Origin: Bacteroidales bacterium
GTDB lineage: Bacteria > Bacteroidota > Bacteroidia > Bacteroidales > UBA932
Assembly: GCA_017430365.1 (NCBI GenBank)
Contig: JAFRNC010000002.1
Span: 310,001-374,000 of the forward strand
Reading direction: 5' to 3'
Length of the DNA: 64,000 bases
Below the pieces are notes generated by a model. The model was not told the origin of the DNA and did no database searches. It saw only the letters and a program-made list of their open reading frames with translations. Of this stretch, positions 42,401-50,548 are shown piece by piece. Made by a program: the position numbers and the translations under genes. The first letter of the stretch is position 1, and each line of letters begins with the position of its first letter.

Positions 42401-42927
42401 AGGGAGCCGATCACGCTGAACGGGCTCGCCGCGGTATATTCCTGATAAGGGCTGCCCTTAGGGAATACCACCACGAAACCGTTGACGGAAACCTTGTCCT
42501 TGGAATCGACGTGGCCGTTCCGGCCGTTGTCCTGCGCCGGATTCTGCATCGTGGCGCGGACGATTGCCTCGAAATTGACTGAATCGTCTTCTTTATAGCC
42601 CAGGCCGACCAGGGCATTGCTCAGAGCCGATACGCTGGCCGTCAGGACATTGTCCTTGTTCGTTGTGGCGATGACCTTGTTGACGGCCTTGCCGTCGACC
42701 GAAGTCAGGACAAGCATGTGGTTGACCGGCATCTTATCGTTGAAGCCCATGTTGAACTTGCCGGGAGTATACTCGACCGTAAGCGCCTTCGTGCTCATCT
42801 CATAGGCGCCCACTACGGGAGCGGTGGCCTTGGAGGGATCGAAAGTGGCGAAGTTTTCATCGGGCAGGCAGGAGGTGGCCATGAGGGCGATCACACCTGC
42901 GAACAGAATGGATAATATTTTCTTCAT
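39409..42927 (-). CDS. Very large SusE/SusF-like starch-binding outer-membrane lipoprotein
   Basis: 1172 aa, against roughly 390-490 aa for classic SusE and SusF. The lipobox is IALMATSC (Cys20), followed by LPDENFATFD, acidic and consistent with surface display. Residues 21-165 form the N-terminal SusE-type domain. Then come ten related modules of about 95-118 residues, beginning near 170, 280, 399, 491, 586, 680, 774, 876, 981 and 1077. Each opens with W-x-x-I/V-G and an NGW/NGxW motif and has F-K-x-R...W in the middle. They look like the starch-binding modules of SusE/F. It lies 15 bases after susD and probably holds amylose or amylopectin at the cell surface. Confidence 0.9.
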   Translation of the reverse strand: MKKILSILFAGVIALMATSCLPDENFATFDPSKATAPVVGAYEMSTKALTVEYTPGKFNMGFNDKMPVNHMLVLTSVDGKAVNKVIATTNKDNVLTASVSALSNALVGLGYKEDDSVNFEAIVRATMQNPAQDNGRNGHVDSKDKVSVNGFVVVFPKGSPYQEYTAASPFSVIGSLSEYGISWDGDLEMWMTEDGNLHVAKCVSLKADDEFKFRKDQDWGVNYGGDYGSLDTPFSVSQDGPNVKVGKDGLYDLWLDIASGTATVTEAYQAYPDHKEASNWTVIGSLSEYGISWDGDIEMVTDGNTHIAQAVKLAADDEFKFRQDKDWAVNLGGDFGSLGSDFSVSQDGPNIKVGAKGIYDLIVNPGAGTAQIVETMGGGKSGKIGGDEPGPEPEPITGWNIIGLNGDWDNDVIATNNGSLWTVYITAPEATEFKFRKDGAWAENIGGVMEAVGEPFEAVVDGNNIQIGAGFWKVVLDTEAMTITVTNGEVWSLIGDFNGWSADVDMELVDGKWVSPATQLNENGFKIRHNHDWAESLGGTFEAFGTPFAAVSEDGPNIMLPAAGEYFVTYDPEAQTITVVKSISGWNVIGVNGNWDEDVIATENNGVWSVRVNVPESTQFKWRKDGGWAENIGGVMVEPGTPFEGSQDGPNVELAPGFWLLTLDMTGAVPMLTVSDGEMWSVIGDFNGWAGDVEMVKSEGVWTSPAIKLTAGGGFKIRHNYDWTLSVGGTLVNLGEPFAAVSENGPNIAVPEDGTYIIAYDTNDETITVSAAGWGVVGTVNGWGNTPDIVMKEEAGKSYLVARNVTVTASDEIKIRKNNDWAAGDYGADSYLGHAVKAVKGGNNIKPGIDGAVDVYFFERDEVIIVAAAGEAITYWGVVGTINGWAAPDFIMYENGNGGFVYDDLVLAASDEFKIRMNEVWEGDRGGTFAALDEPFEVSNGGPNIKIGREAKVTVSYYPTDETITLSGEISGEEPELPETMYIIGDAVGGWDWAGDYIVSMIPVNGKRGQFWAIRTLEPQKGFKFCAVKEWSGDFTGLGTDTGYTVSDGNCYVEEKAVYMIYVDTENKKVCVEKAKVYGIGDCFGGWTEGMQGALFVEEDDGKLVGKTTAAGEIRLYAASSIATSDWWTREFVFFDGKIAYRGNGGDQDRVTVEAGKTVSLDFDAGTATVIQ
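39412..42420 (-). repeat. Ten tandem starch-binding-type modules in the SusE/F-like protein
   Basis: Modules fall in pairs: 1-2 share the block GSLSEYGISWDGD; 3 and 5 share WNxIGxNGxWDxDVIAT while 4 and 6 share WSxIGDFNGW; 7-8 share WGVVGTxNGW; 9-10 are the most divergent. The alternation of 3/4 with 5/6 implies duplication of a two-module unit. Confidence 0.8.
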
Positions 42928-42942
42928 TGTACCGTCCTCCTG

Positions 42943-44490
42943 TTAATAACCCTGGTTCTGGGAAAGTTTGGTATTGGCAAGCCGGTCGGAATCCGGAATC
43001 GGGAAGAGGGTGCGGAAGGCCGGAACATCGGTACCTGCCTGGACGCCGCCCTTCCACTGCCAGTTATAACCGGTCGTGAATTTGCCGAAGCGGATCAGGT
43101 CGCTGCGCCGCCAGCACTCCTGGTAGAGTTCGCGGCCGCGTTCATCGAGGATCTCATCGAGGTTAAGCGAAGAGACAGCCGGCAGGCCGGCGCGCTCGCG
43201 CACCTGATTGAAAGCCCTGAGTCCGTCGATCGAGGCGCCGCGTGCCTGGCACTCGGCCGCCATCAGAAGGACGTCGGCATAACGCATCATCGGGAAGTCG
43301 GTATCCACGAAACCGAGTTCCTGGCCGGGCTGGCCGTCACTCTTGATATTGCGGAACTTCATGAAAGCGTAGCCATGGGTGAACTCACCGATGTCGTCGA
43401 TGCTCTTCTGCTGCGTAGCGGTATAGAAGAGGTTGCGGGCGTCGGACGAGCTGAACTTGTCGTAGAACTCGGGAGTGGTACGGAGACCGCCCCAGCCGGA
43501 GGAGATACCCAGCGCGGCAGGGTCCATCTCGCCGCCGGTGGAGGCGAAGATCAGGTAGTTGGTCGCACCGTAGCTCGTGGTGTTGATACCGTCCTGCTCA
43601 ATTGCGAAGATGATCTCTTCAGCGCAGCGTTCGTTGTCGGCCAGGAAGAGTTCCTGATAGGGAGAGAACGTTCCGGCGGAAGTGGTGTGCAGCTGATAAC
43701 CGTCGGACATCAGGCTGGTGAGCACCTGGGCGCACTTGTCATACATCGCATTGCCGGTGTAGACCTGTGCGTTGAGATAGAGCTTGGCAAGCAGGAACTT
43801 GGCCACGCCCTTGTCGGCACGTGCATAGCCGTTGGCGCGGGGAGCGGCCAGGGCGCTGTTGTTGATCAGGTCGTTCAGTTCCTCCTCAAGCCATTCGAAG
43901 AGGGCGGCACGGCTGATCTGGTCGGGGAAGGCGCCCACCACGGAATTCTCATCTGCGAACGGCACATTGCCGAAATTGTCGATGGCGTGGTAGTATGCCA
44001 GGGCGCGGAGCACGCGGGCCTCGGCGATGAGTTCCTCCTTGCCGGAGAAGTTGACGTCGGAAGCCAGGGCTTCGCGGATGAACTCGTTGGCGGCGGATAT
44101 CTGCATGAAGATACGGGAATAGAATGCGTAGATGAAGGTATCGTCCGTCGTCCAGTTCATATAATGGAAATTCTTGATGGTCTGGTCATTCCAGCCGCAG
44201 ACCGACTCGTCGGTGGTCAGTTCGCTGTGGTGATACAGGCCGCGGATGTACTGCGAGGCACCTCCGTCGAGACCGGAGATGGAAGCGCTGCCGTTGGCAC
44301 CGTAGTAGCCGGAAGTGGCAAAGCCCGTATAGACGCCGGCCAGGAAGGAGGTGAAGGCGGCCTCGTTGACGAGGGCCTTGTCCGCCGTATTGGCGTTCGG
44401 GTCGATCGGGGTGACATTGAGGTCACCGATGCAGGAGGTCAGCGCGGCAGTGATTGCAAGGATGCTGAAAATATATTTTATCGTTTTCAT
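42943..44490 (-). CDS. susD: SusD/RagB family glycan-binding lipoprotein
   Basis: 515 aa lipoprotein (FSILAITAALTSCIGDLN, Cys20) that forms the lid of a SusC/SusD transporter and binds the incoming glycan. The mature N-terminus LNVTPIDPN, the TPR-like helices in the first half, and the C-terminal GxxLxxVRERAGL...LDEILDERGRELYQECWRRSDLIRFG block are all classic SusD/RagB. It follows susC by 13 bases. Starch or maltooligosaccharide is the likely ligand because of the SusG, SusA and SusE/F neighbours. Confidence 0.96.
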   Translation of the reverse strand: MKTIKYIFSILAITAALTSCIGDLNVTPIDPNANTADKALVNEAAFTSFLAGVYTGFATSGYYGANGSASISGLDGGASQYIRGLYHHSELTTDESVCGWNDQTIKNFHYMNWTTDDTFIYAFYSRIFMQISAANEFIREALASDVNFSGKEELIAEARVLRALAYYHAIDNFGNVPFADENSVVGAFPDQISRAALFEWLEEELNDLINNSALAAPRANGYARADKGVAKFLLAKLYLNAQVYTGNAMYDKCAQVLTSLMSDGYQLHTTSAGTFSPYQELFLADNERCAEEIIFAIEQDGINTTSYGATNYLIFASTGGEMDPAALGISSGWGGLRTTPEFYDKFSSSDARNLFYTATQQKSIDDIGEFTHGYAFMKFRNIKSDGQPGQELGFVDTDFPMMRYADVLLMAAECQARGASIDGLRAFNQVRERAGLPAVSSLNLDEILDERGRELYQECWRRSDLIRFGKFTTGYNWQWKGGVQAGTDVPAFRTLFPIPDSDRLANTKLSQNQGY

Positions 44491-44503
44491 ATCTCACGCT
44501 GTT

Positions 44504-47482
44504 TTAGAAGTTGAACTTGAGGCCGAGCACGAAAGTCCGCGGACGCGGGTAGAGCGTGCCGTCGATACCGCCGTACACCTCGGGATCCATCCCTTTGTAC
44601 TTGGTAAAGGTGCAGATGTTCTGGACAGTTCCGAAAACATTGAGGGAAGCGTAGTTGTCTGCGCCGACCTGGAAGAGTTTCGGGAAGGTGTAGCCCAGGG
44701 TGAAGTTGTCAAGCTTCAGGAAGGAAGCGTTCGTGATGTAGTAGTCGGACGTATACTGAGCCTGGGAGAAATAGGAATCCCATGCAGACGCCAGGCGGTT
44801 GCTCACGAAGCTGTTGGTCCAGAGGTCGGCCAGCATCTCGGTGTCGGATGCCACGTTGTTGTAGACCCAGTTGCCGAGGGAGGCGTGACCGGAAAGGGCC
44901 GCCGTGAAATTCTTGTAAGTAAAGCTGGTGTTGAAACCGAAGGTGAAATCGGCGTCGGGCTTATGGTAGAAATACTTGTCGTCCGCGTTGATCACACCGT
45001 CGTTGTTGCGGTCCACATAGACACCGCTGATCGGACGTCCGATCTCATCGTAAACCTGCTGGTAGACATAGAAGGCCCTCATCGGGTGACCGACCTGGTG
45101 CATCTGCACGTTGTTGCCGGTACCGCCCGAAACACCGCCAGTCTCAACGCCGGTGGCGTTGTCTTCGGAAGCGGTCAGCCTGGTGATCTCATTGTAGTTG
45201 TAGGCCACGTTGAATCCGGCGGTCAGGCTCATGTCCTTCTTCTCGATGATGATTCCGTTCAGGCCGAGCTCGACACCGAGGTTCCTCATGTCACCGATGT
45301 TGGTGTTCAGATAGTTGGTAAGGTTGGAGAGGGCGGGCACGGGGATGTAGTTGAGGATGTCCCTGGTATCCCTCCGGTAGAGGTCGAGGTTGGCGGTCAG
45401 GCGGTCGTTCCAGAAACCGAGGTCCAGACCGACGTTGTAGGTCGTCGTGGTTTCCCAACGGAGGTCGGCGCTGTATCCCAGAGCGGAGATAGGAGTGATG
45501 AGCCTGTCGTTGAAGAAATAGTACGAACCGAGCTGGTTGGTGAGGAACTGTGCGAAAGTATCGTAGTATCCGCCCACTTCCTGCTGACCGGTCTCACCCC
45601 AGGAGAGACGCATCTTCAAGGTGCTCATGGCGCCGTCCGTAGGCATGAAGTCTTCCTTCATCACATTCCATCCCAAAGCGACGGAGGGGAAGAAGCCCCA
45701 CTTGTGGTTCTGGAAACGGGAGGTACCGTCGGCACGCATCGTAGCGGTGATCAGGTATTTGTCGGCGAAGGTGTAATTGGCACGGCCGAAGAACGAGATA
45801 AGGAAGAGTTCTCCCTTTCCGACCGAATCTCCGAGGACCGAATTGTCGCTGAGACGGACGGTCTTGCTGTTGCTCTCGCTGTAGAAGTGCTGCCAGGAAT
45901 AACCGGCCATCAGGTCGACGTTGTGCTTGCCGAAAGTCTGGTTCCAGTCGCCGTAGAATTCCAGAGTGGTGTTGCGGCGGGAATAATCGTAATCGGTGTG
46001 GCTGCCGCCACCGGACTGGTTGGTGTTGTGGTACGAAGCTTCGGAGCCCCTTGCCAGTTCGGTGAGGCCCGAGCTCTTCGCCCAGTCGAGACCGAGGTTG
46101 AGGTTCAGGCGGAGCGCCTCGAATCCGTGGATCTTATAGTCGAACTGCGCGTTGCCGATGAAACGGTATGCGTTGGCGTTGTCGGTCTTCGCATCGAGCA
46201 GGCCCACCGGGTTCATGGTGGCCATGGTGTTGATGTTGCCGCTCTGGTCGAACCAGGTAGTGTAGCCGTTCAGGTTGTAGCCGCCCACCTTATTATATAC
46301 CGGTTTGGTCGGGTCATAGTGGTTGGCCGCACCGATGGCGTCCTGGTTGGCGTACTGGTTCTTGGAGTACGTTCCCTTTCCGTTCAGGTTTACGGTCAGG
46401 TGATTGTCGAAGAAACTCGGCGAAAGGTTGAGGGAAGCCGTGGCGCGGTCCATCTGCGAGCCCTTGAGGGTACCGACCTGTTCGGTATAACCTCCCGAAA
46501 CACGGTAAGGCAGGAATTCGCCGAACTTGCCGCTGATGCTCACGTTTCCGTCGTAGGTCGGGGCGATCTGGTAGATCTGCCTCTGCCAGTCGGTGTCGTA
46601 GAGCACCTGCCTGCCGCCCTCGTAGATACCGAGGTTGGCCTCAGCCGCGGAATTGTCGCCGTAGAAAGAGCGGATCATGCTGACGATGCCGTCCTTGCCG
46701 AGAAGGTCGTTGTACTTGGCGATCGTGTTCACGGAACCGGTGAAGTCAACCGCAACATGCGGAATCTTGCTTGCGGTCTTGGAGCCCTTCTTGGTGGTGA
46801 TCACGATGACACCGTTGGAAGCGCGGGAACCGTAGATCGCGGTCGCCGAAGCGTCTTTCAGCACGGTGAAACTTTCGATGTCTTCGGGGTTGATGGAGGA
46901 GAGAGGATCGGACATGCCGCTGATGCCGTCATTCGACACCGGCAGACCGTCGATCACGATCAGAGGATCGTTGGAGGCGTTGATGGAGGAGCCGCCGCGG
47001 ATACGGATCGTCGCCCCGGAACCAGGCATACCGGAACCGGCCGTGACGACAACACCGGCGCTCTTGCCCCGGAGCAGGTCTGCGGGAGTCGTAATGACAC
47101 CCTTGTTTATCTCATCCGCCCGGACCGTCGAGACGGAACCGGTGAGATCGCTTTTCTTGACGGTACCGTAGCCGATGACGACCACTTCGTCAAGGTATTC
47201 CTGGTCGTCCTGCAACATGACGTGGCCGGCCTGCCCGGCTTCTACCGTCACGGTCTTCAGGCCCAGGAAGCTGATCTCGAGAAGCGTGCTGGCGGAAGGA
47301 ACCGTAAGCGTCCACTGTCCGTCAAGATCCGTCTGCACGCCATTGCTGGTACCCACCTGGATAACAGCAGCCCCGATCACAGGACCGTATTTGTCTTCCA
47401 CCACGCCTTTTGCCGTGTATTGGGCGAAGGCAGTGGCCGAAGTCAGGACCAGGATCGAGAGCAGAGTTAGAATCTTCTTCAT
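44504..47482 (-). CDS. susC: SusC/RagA family TonB-dependent outer-membrane transporter
   Basis: About 992 aa from the ATG at 47482, which gives a clean signal peptide (LLSILVLTSATAFAQ). An upstream ATG at 47545 is unlikely because it would make a polar N-terminal extension. After the signal comes a CarboxypepD-like domain (YTAKGVVEDKYGPVIGAAV), a plug domain (VVIGYGTVKKSDLTGSVSTV, IRIRGGSSINASNDPLIVID) and a 22-strand-type barrel ending in FVLGLKFNF. It imports oligosaccharides with energy from TonB. It heads a SusC-SusD-SusE/F gene string. Confidence 0.97.
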   Translation of the reverse strand: MKKILTLLSILVLTSATAFAQYTAKGVVEDKYGPVIGAAVIQVGTSNGVQTDLDGQWTLTVPSASTLLEISFLGLKTVTVEAGQAGHVMLQDDQEYLDEVVVIGYGTVKKSDLTGSVSTVRADEINKGVITTPADLLRGKSAGVVVTAGSGMPGSGATIRIRGGSSINASNDPLIVIDGLPVSNDGISGMSDPLSSINPEDIESFTVLKDASATAIYGSRASNGVIVITTKKGSKTASKIPHVAVDFTGSVNTIAKYNDLLGKDGIVSMIRSFYGDNSAAEANLGIYEGGRQVLYDTDWQRQIYQIAPTYDGNVSISGKFGEFLPYRVSGGYTEQVGTLKGSQMDRATASLNLSPSFFDNHLTVNLNGKGTYSKNQYANQDAIGAANHYDPTKPVYNKVGGYNLNGYTTWFDQSGNINTMATMNPVGLLDAKTDNANAYRFIGNAQFDYKIHGFEALRLNLNLGLDWAKSSGLTELARGSEASYHNTNQSGGGSHTDYDYSRRNTTLEFYGDWNQTFGKHNVDLMAGYSWQHFYSESNSKTVRLSDNSVLGDSVGKGELFLISFFGRANYTFADKYLITATMRADGTSRFQNHKWGFFPSVALGWNVMKEDFMPTDGAMSTLKMRLSWGETGQQEVGGYYDTFAQFLTNQLGSYYFFNDRLITPISALGYSADLRWETTTTYNVGLDLGFWNDRLTANLDLYRRDTRDILNYIPVPALSNLTNYLNTNIGDMRNLGVELGLNGIIIEKKDMSLTAGFNVAYNYNEITRLTASEDNATGVETGGVSGGTGNNVQMHQVGHPMRAFYVYQQVYDEIGRPISGVYVDRNNDGVINADDKYFYHKPDADFTFGFNTSFTYKNFTAALSGHASLGNWVYNNVASDTEMLADLWTNSFVSNRLASAWDSYFSQAQYTSDYYITNASFLKLDNFTLGYTFPKLFQVGADNYASLNVFGTVQNICTFTKYKGMDPEVYGGIDGTLYPRPRTFVLGLKFNF

Positions 47483-47516
47483 AGAAACTGCTTTTGTTAA
47501 ACTATAGTTTTTTTGG

Positions 47517-48848
47517 TTAATGATTTTCATTTTCACGTATGGCAAGCACCGAGGCCGCTCCGCAGAGAAGCAGCACGCCCGCGATGACCAGCATCCCGGC
47601 CTGCGAGCCGCCGATGGCTTTGAGCACCAGGCCGCCGATGGCAGCCGCCACGATCTGCGGCAGGCAGATCGTGCAGTTGAAAAGTCCCAGGTATTCGCCC
47701 ATGTGCGAACTGCCCTTCAATGCATTGGTAAGGATCGAGAAAGGCAGGGCGAGCATTGCGGCCCATGCGAAACCGATCAGGAAGTAGGAGATGAAGAGCA
47801 GGTATTTGTCATGCAGGAAGAAAACCGAGATGAATCCTATCGCGCCAATGACCAGGGAAGTGATATATGCGGCGCGGTTGTTCTTGAATTTCGGAATGAA
47901 CAGCGCCCAGCAGAGCGAACCCACGGCCTGGATGGCGAAGAGCACGCCCACCCAGTTGCCTGCCGCCTGATAGCCTTCAGAAACGACATCGGTGGTTCCC
48001 CAGACATTCTTGGCGATTGCACCGTTGGTATAGGTCCACATGAAGAGGAAAGCCGCCCAGCAGAAGAACTGCACGAGACCCACGGTCCAGAAAGCCCTGG
48101 GAGCCTGGGCAAGCAGCTTGACAAAACCTTCTTTCTTCCCTTCCTGCTGCTTCTGCAGGTCAAAGCCGTGGAATTCCGCATACTCCTTCGGGTTCATCTC
48201 CTTCACCTTCATGAAAGTATAGAGGACGCACAGGATGAGGATGGCGGCGCCACAGTAGAAGCTCCAGATCACCGAATCTGGAATCACGCCCTTGGGAGCG
48301 GTGTTGGCGATGCCGATCCAGGTGAAGAAGATGGGGAAAAGATAGCCGAACAGCGAGCCGGCGTTGCAGAGGAAACTCTGGATGGAATAGGCCTGGGTCT
48401 TCTGCTTCTCGTTGACCATGTCACCGACCATCATTTTGAAGGGCTGCATGGCCACGTTGATGGAGGTGTCGAGGAATATGAGCGAGAACAGGCCGAACCA
48501 CATCGCCGCATTCAGGCCGAGGAAGACCTTCTGGCTGAAATTCAGGCTGCCCGCATTGGGCAGGAACACCATCACGAGCACGGCGACTATGGCTCCCACG
48601 AGCAGGTAGGGTTTGCGGCGTCCCATCCTGCACCAGGTGCGGTCGGACCAGCGGCCGATGAGCGGCTGGACAATCATTCCCATAAGGGGAGGAAGAATCC
48701 AGAAAAAGCTGAGTTGATGGGGATCCGCGCCGAGGGTCGCGAATATACGGCTGATGTTGGCGCTCTGCAGCGCATAGGCTATCTGGACCCCGAAAAAGCC
48801 GAAGCTCAGATTGAACATCTGTCCGAAAGAAAGATTCCTTTTCTCCAT
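47517..48848 (-). CDS. MFS maltose/maltooligosaccharide-type transporter
   Basis: About 443 aa, a 12-helix inner-membrane permease. The N-terminal part (NLSFGFFGVQIAYALQSANI, then LIGRWSDRTWCRMGRRKPY) strongly resembles the SLC45/GPH-type sugar transporters often found in Bacteroidetes starch loci, where they bring maltose or small maltodextrins into the cytoplasm. I use the ATG at 48848 (MEKRNLSFG); an ATG three codons upstream is possible. A full TACATTTG promoter box is 37 bases upstream, and susC follows after a 34-base gap. Confidence 0.92.
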   Translation of the reverse strand: MEKRNLSFGQMFNLSFGFFGVQIAYALQSANISRIFATLGADPHQLSFFWILPPLMGMIVQPLIGRWSDRTWCRMGRRKPYLLVGAIVAVLVMVFLPNAGSLNFSQKVFLGLNAAMWFGLFSLIFLDTSINVAMQPFKMMVGDMVNEKQKTQAYSIQSFLCNAGSLFGYLFPIFFTWIGIANTAPKGVIPDSVIWSFYCGAAILILCVLYTFMKVKEMNPKEYAEFHGFDLQKQQEGKKEGFVKLLAQAPRAFWTVGLVQFFCWAAFLFMWTYTNGAIAKNVWGTTDVVSEGYQAAGNWVGVLFAIQAVGSLCWALFIPKFKNNRAAYITSLVIGAIGFISVFFLHDKYLLFISYFLIGFAWAAMLALPFSILTNALKGSSHMGEYLGLFNCTICLPQIVAAAIGGLVLKAIGGSQAGMLVIAGVLLLCGAASVLAIRENENH

Positions 48849-48885
48849 AAATACCACTTTAGGCTTTTATACCAAAATAAACCTT

Positions 48886-48893
48886 CAAATGTA
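48886..48893 (-). promoter_or_regulatory. -7 promoter box for the MFS-susCD run
   Basis: The minus strand reads TACATTTG (full TAnnTTTG match), 37 bases before the start at 48848. No regulator gene of the SusR type is adjacent. Confidence 0.55.
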
Positions 48894-48957
48894 AACATTT
48901 TTTACAATCGTTGTATCTTCTTACACATTATGGGCTTTTTTTCCTTATCTTTATCGA

Positions 48958-50535
48958 ATGAAAAAGACAATCCTTCTCCTGACCGCAATCGCGCTCATGG
49001 CCTTCTCCGTCAAGGCCCAGACAACCAAGAACATCCCGGAGCGTCATCCCGTTCTTCCGCAGGAAGAGATCATCGCGAACATCGAACGCACAATCGAACA
49101 GGTCCGCAAGGACTGGAAAATCCCGTCAATCGGCGTCTCCCTCTACAAGGACGGACAAATCCTCCTTTCCAAGGGATATGGAGTCAAGAATCTGGAGACG
49201 GGAGTTCCCGCTGACGAACATACCGTATACCAGATCGGGTCTGTATCGAAGTCCTTCACAGCGGCGGTCATCGCCTCGCTTGTCGACGAAGGGCTCCTGA
49301 GCTGGGACGACCGCGTCAAGAGCCATCTCCCCGATTTCGAGATGTACGATCCGTGGGTGACCGAAAACATACAGATAAAGGACCTCACGTCGCACCGCAC
49401 TGGACTCCGCGACGACATCGGAACCTACCTGGGCAACCTGGGCTACACCCGTGACGACATATACAGGATGCTTCGCCTCATGCCGCCGGCCTATACTTTC
49501 CGCGGCGACTACCAGTACAACAACATAACCTTCATTCCCGCAGCAAAAATCATCGAAAAGGTGACGGGAAAGAGCTGGGAGGAAAATGTCAGGGAGCGCA
49601 TCTTCGAGCCCCTCGGCATGACCGAGACCACACTCAACGGAGAAGGATTCGCCGCTGCCCTTGCTGACGGATCGGCGGCCCTGCCCTACGCTTTCGAGCG
49701 CAAAGGCCGCGAAATGGACATATGGCCGATGATAGGCGACGAGCAGTCGCTCTGGTGGCTCACAGTGGTGGGTCCTGCCGGAAGCATCTGTTCCACCCCC
49801 ACCGACCTCATCAAATGGGCTGTCTTCCATCTCGAAGACGGCAAGGTCGGCGACAGGCAGGTAATCTCCAAAAAGCAGATGGACTTCCTGCACCGCGGCG
49901 TCACCATCACCTCGCAGAACGCGGACAAGACCAATCTCTACGGACACTGCTGGTTCATCGAGCAGACGCGCAAATGCCGCCTCTATTTCCATACCGGAAC
50001 CACCTGGGGAATGACTACCATGTGCTGCTTCATCCCCGAAATGGATTTCGCCATGACCATCCAGGTCAACAGCGAGGCCCCGTCGGAGGCGCGTCACGCG
50101 ATACTCCGCCGCGCCGTCGACCTGTTCCTCGGATATGAAGACTACGACTACAACGGCGACTACCTGGCGGAATGGTACTCCAATGCGGAGAAAAAGGCCG
50201 AAGCCGACGAGAAGGCGGCTGCGGAACGGGTGAATCTCCCCGCCCCCGCCTGGTCGAGGATCCAGGGACATTATACCGGCCGGCATGACGTATTGGGCGA
50301 CATCGACGTCTTCATCGAAAACGGCCGCCTCTTCATCAAGATGCACAACGAGAAGGCGTGGAAACGCGAATTGAAACATGTCAACGGAAACGTTTTCAAT
50401 TTCAGGGCTGACGGCTGGGGATTCGACGTGACGTTCCTCTTCGACAATCCCGACGAATGGGGCTCTCTCTCAAAGGGATTGTCAATCACGGTAGGTTCTG
50501 GAGAAGATTTTGCAAATTGGGATAGAAAACTATAA
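48958..50535 (+). CDS. Secreted serine hydrolase, class C beta-lactamase/PBP fold, with C-terminal DUF3471-like domain
   Basis: 525 aa with a signal peptide (ILLLTAIALMAFSVKAQ). The catalytic set of the class C beta-lactamase/DD-peptidase fold is present: S95-V-S-K98 in QIGSVSKSF, the Tyr motif in DYQYNNI (Y187-N-N), and HTG in YFHTGTTWG. The last ~110 residues form a small beta-rich domain (WSRIQGHYTGRHDVLGDIDV) like DUF3471. Members cut D-amino-acid peptides, esters or beta-lactams, so the substrate here is open. A TATCTTTA box lies 5 bases before the start. The next gene's promoter is at its 3' end. Confidence 0.92.
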   Translation: MKKTILLLTAIALMAFSVKAQTTKNIPERHPVLPQEEIIANIERTIEQVRKDWKIPSIGVSLYKDGQILLSKGYGVKNLETGVPADEHTVYQIGSVSKSFTAAVIASLVDEGLLSWDDRVKSHLPDFEMYDPWVTENIQIKDLTSHRTGLRDDIGTYLGNLGYTRDDIYRMLRLMPPAYTFRGDYQYNNITFIPAAKIIEKVTGKSWEENVRERIFEPLGMTETTLNGEGFAAALADGSAALPYAFERKGREMDIWPMIGDEQSLWWLTVVGPAGSICSTPTDLIKWAVFHLEDGKVGDRQVISKKQMDFLHRGVTITSQNADKTNLYGHCWFIEQTRKCRLYFHTGTTWGMTTMCCFIPEMDFAMTIQVNSEAPSEARHAILRRAVDLFLGYEDYDYNGDYLAEWYSNAEKKAEADEKAAAERVNLPAPAWSRIQGHYTGRHDVLGDIDVFIENGRLFIKMHNEKAWKRELKHVNGNVFNFRADGWGFDVTFLFDNPDEWGSLSKGLSITVGSGEDFANWDRKL

Positions 50536-50540
50536 CTTTG
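50533..50540 (+). promoter_or_regulatory. -7 promoter box for the C26 amidotransferase
   Basis: TAACTTTG overlaps the stop codon of the upstream hydrolase gene and lies 8 bases before the ATG at 50549. Confidence 0.55.
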
Positions 50541-50548
50541 GGGCCGTG

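Noticed and set aside
44351..47470. Plus-strand open frame of about 1039 codons opposite susC
   Set aside because: The opposite strand encodes an unmistakable SusC protein; the long antisense frame is a codon-bias artefact.
47520..49214. Plus-strand open frame opposite the MFS transporter and running into the serine hydrolase gene
   Set aside because: It overlaps two well-supported genes and crosses the divergent promoter region; the composition is shadow-like (rich in His, Arg, Glu).
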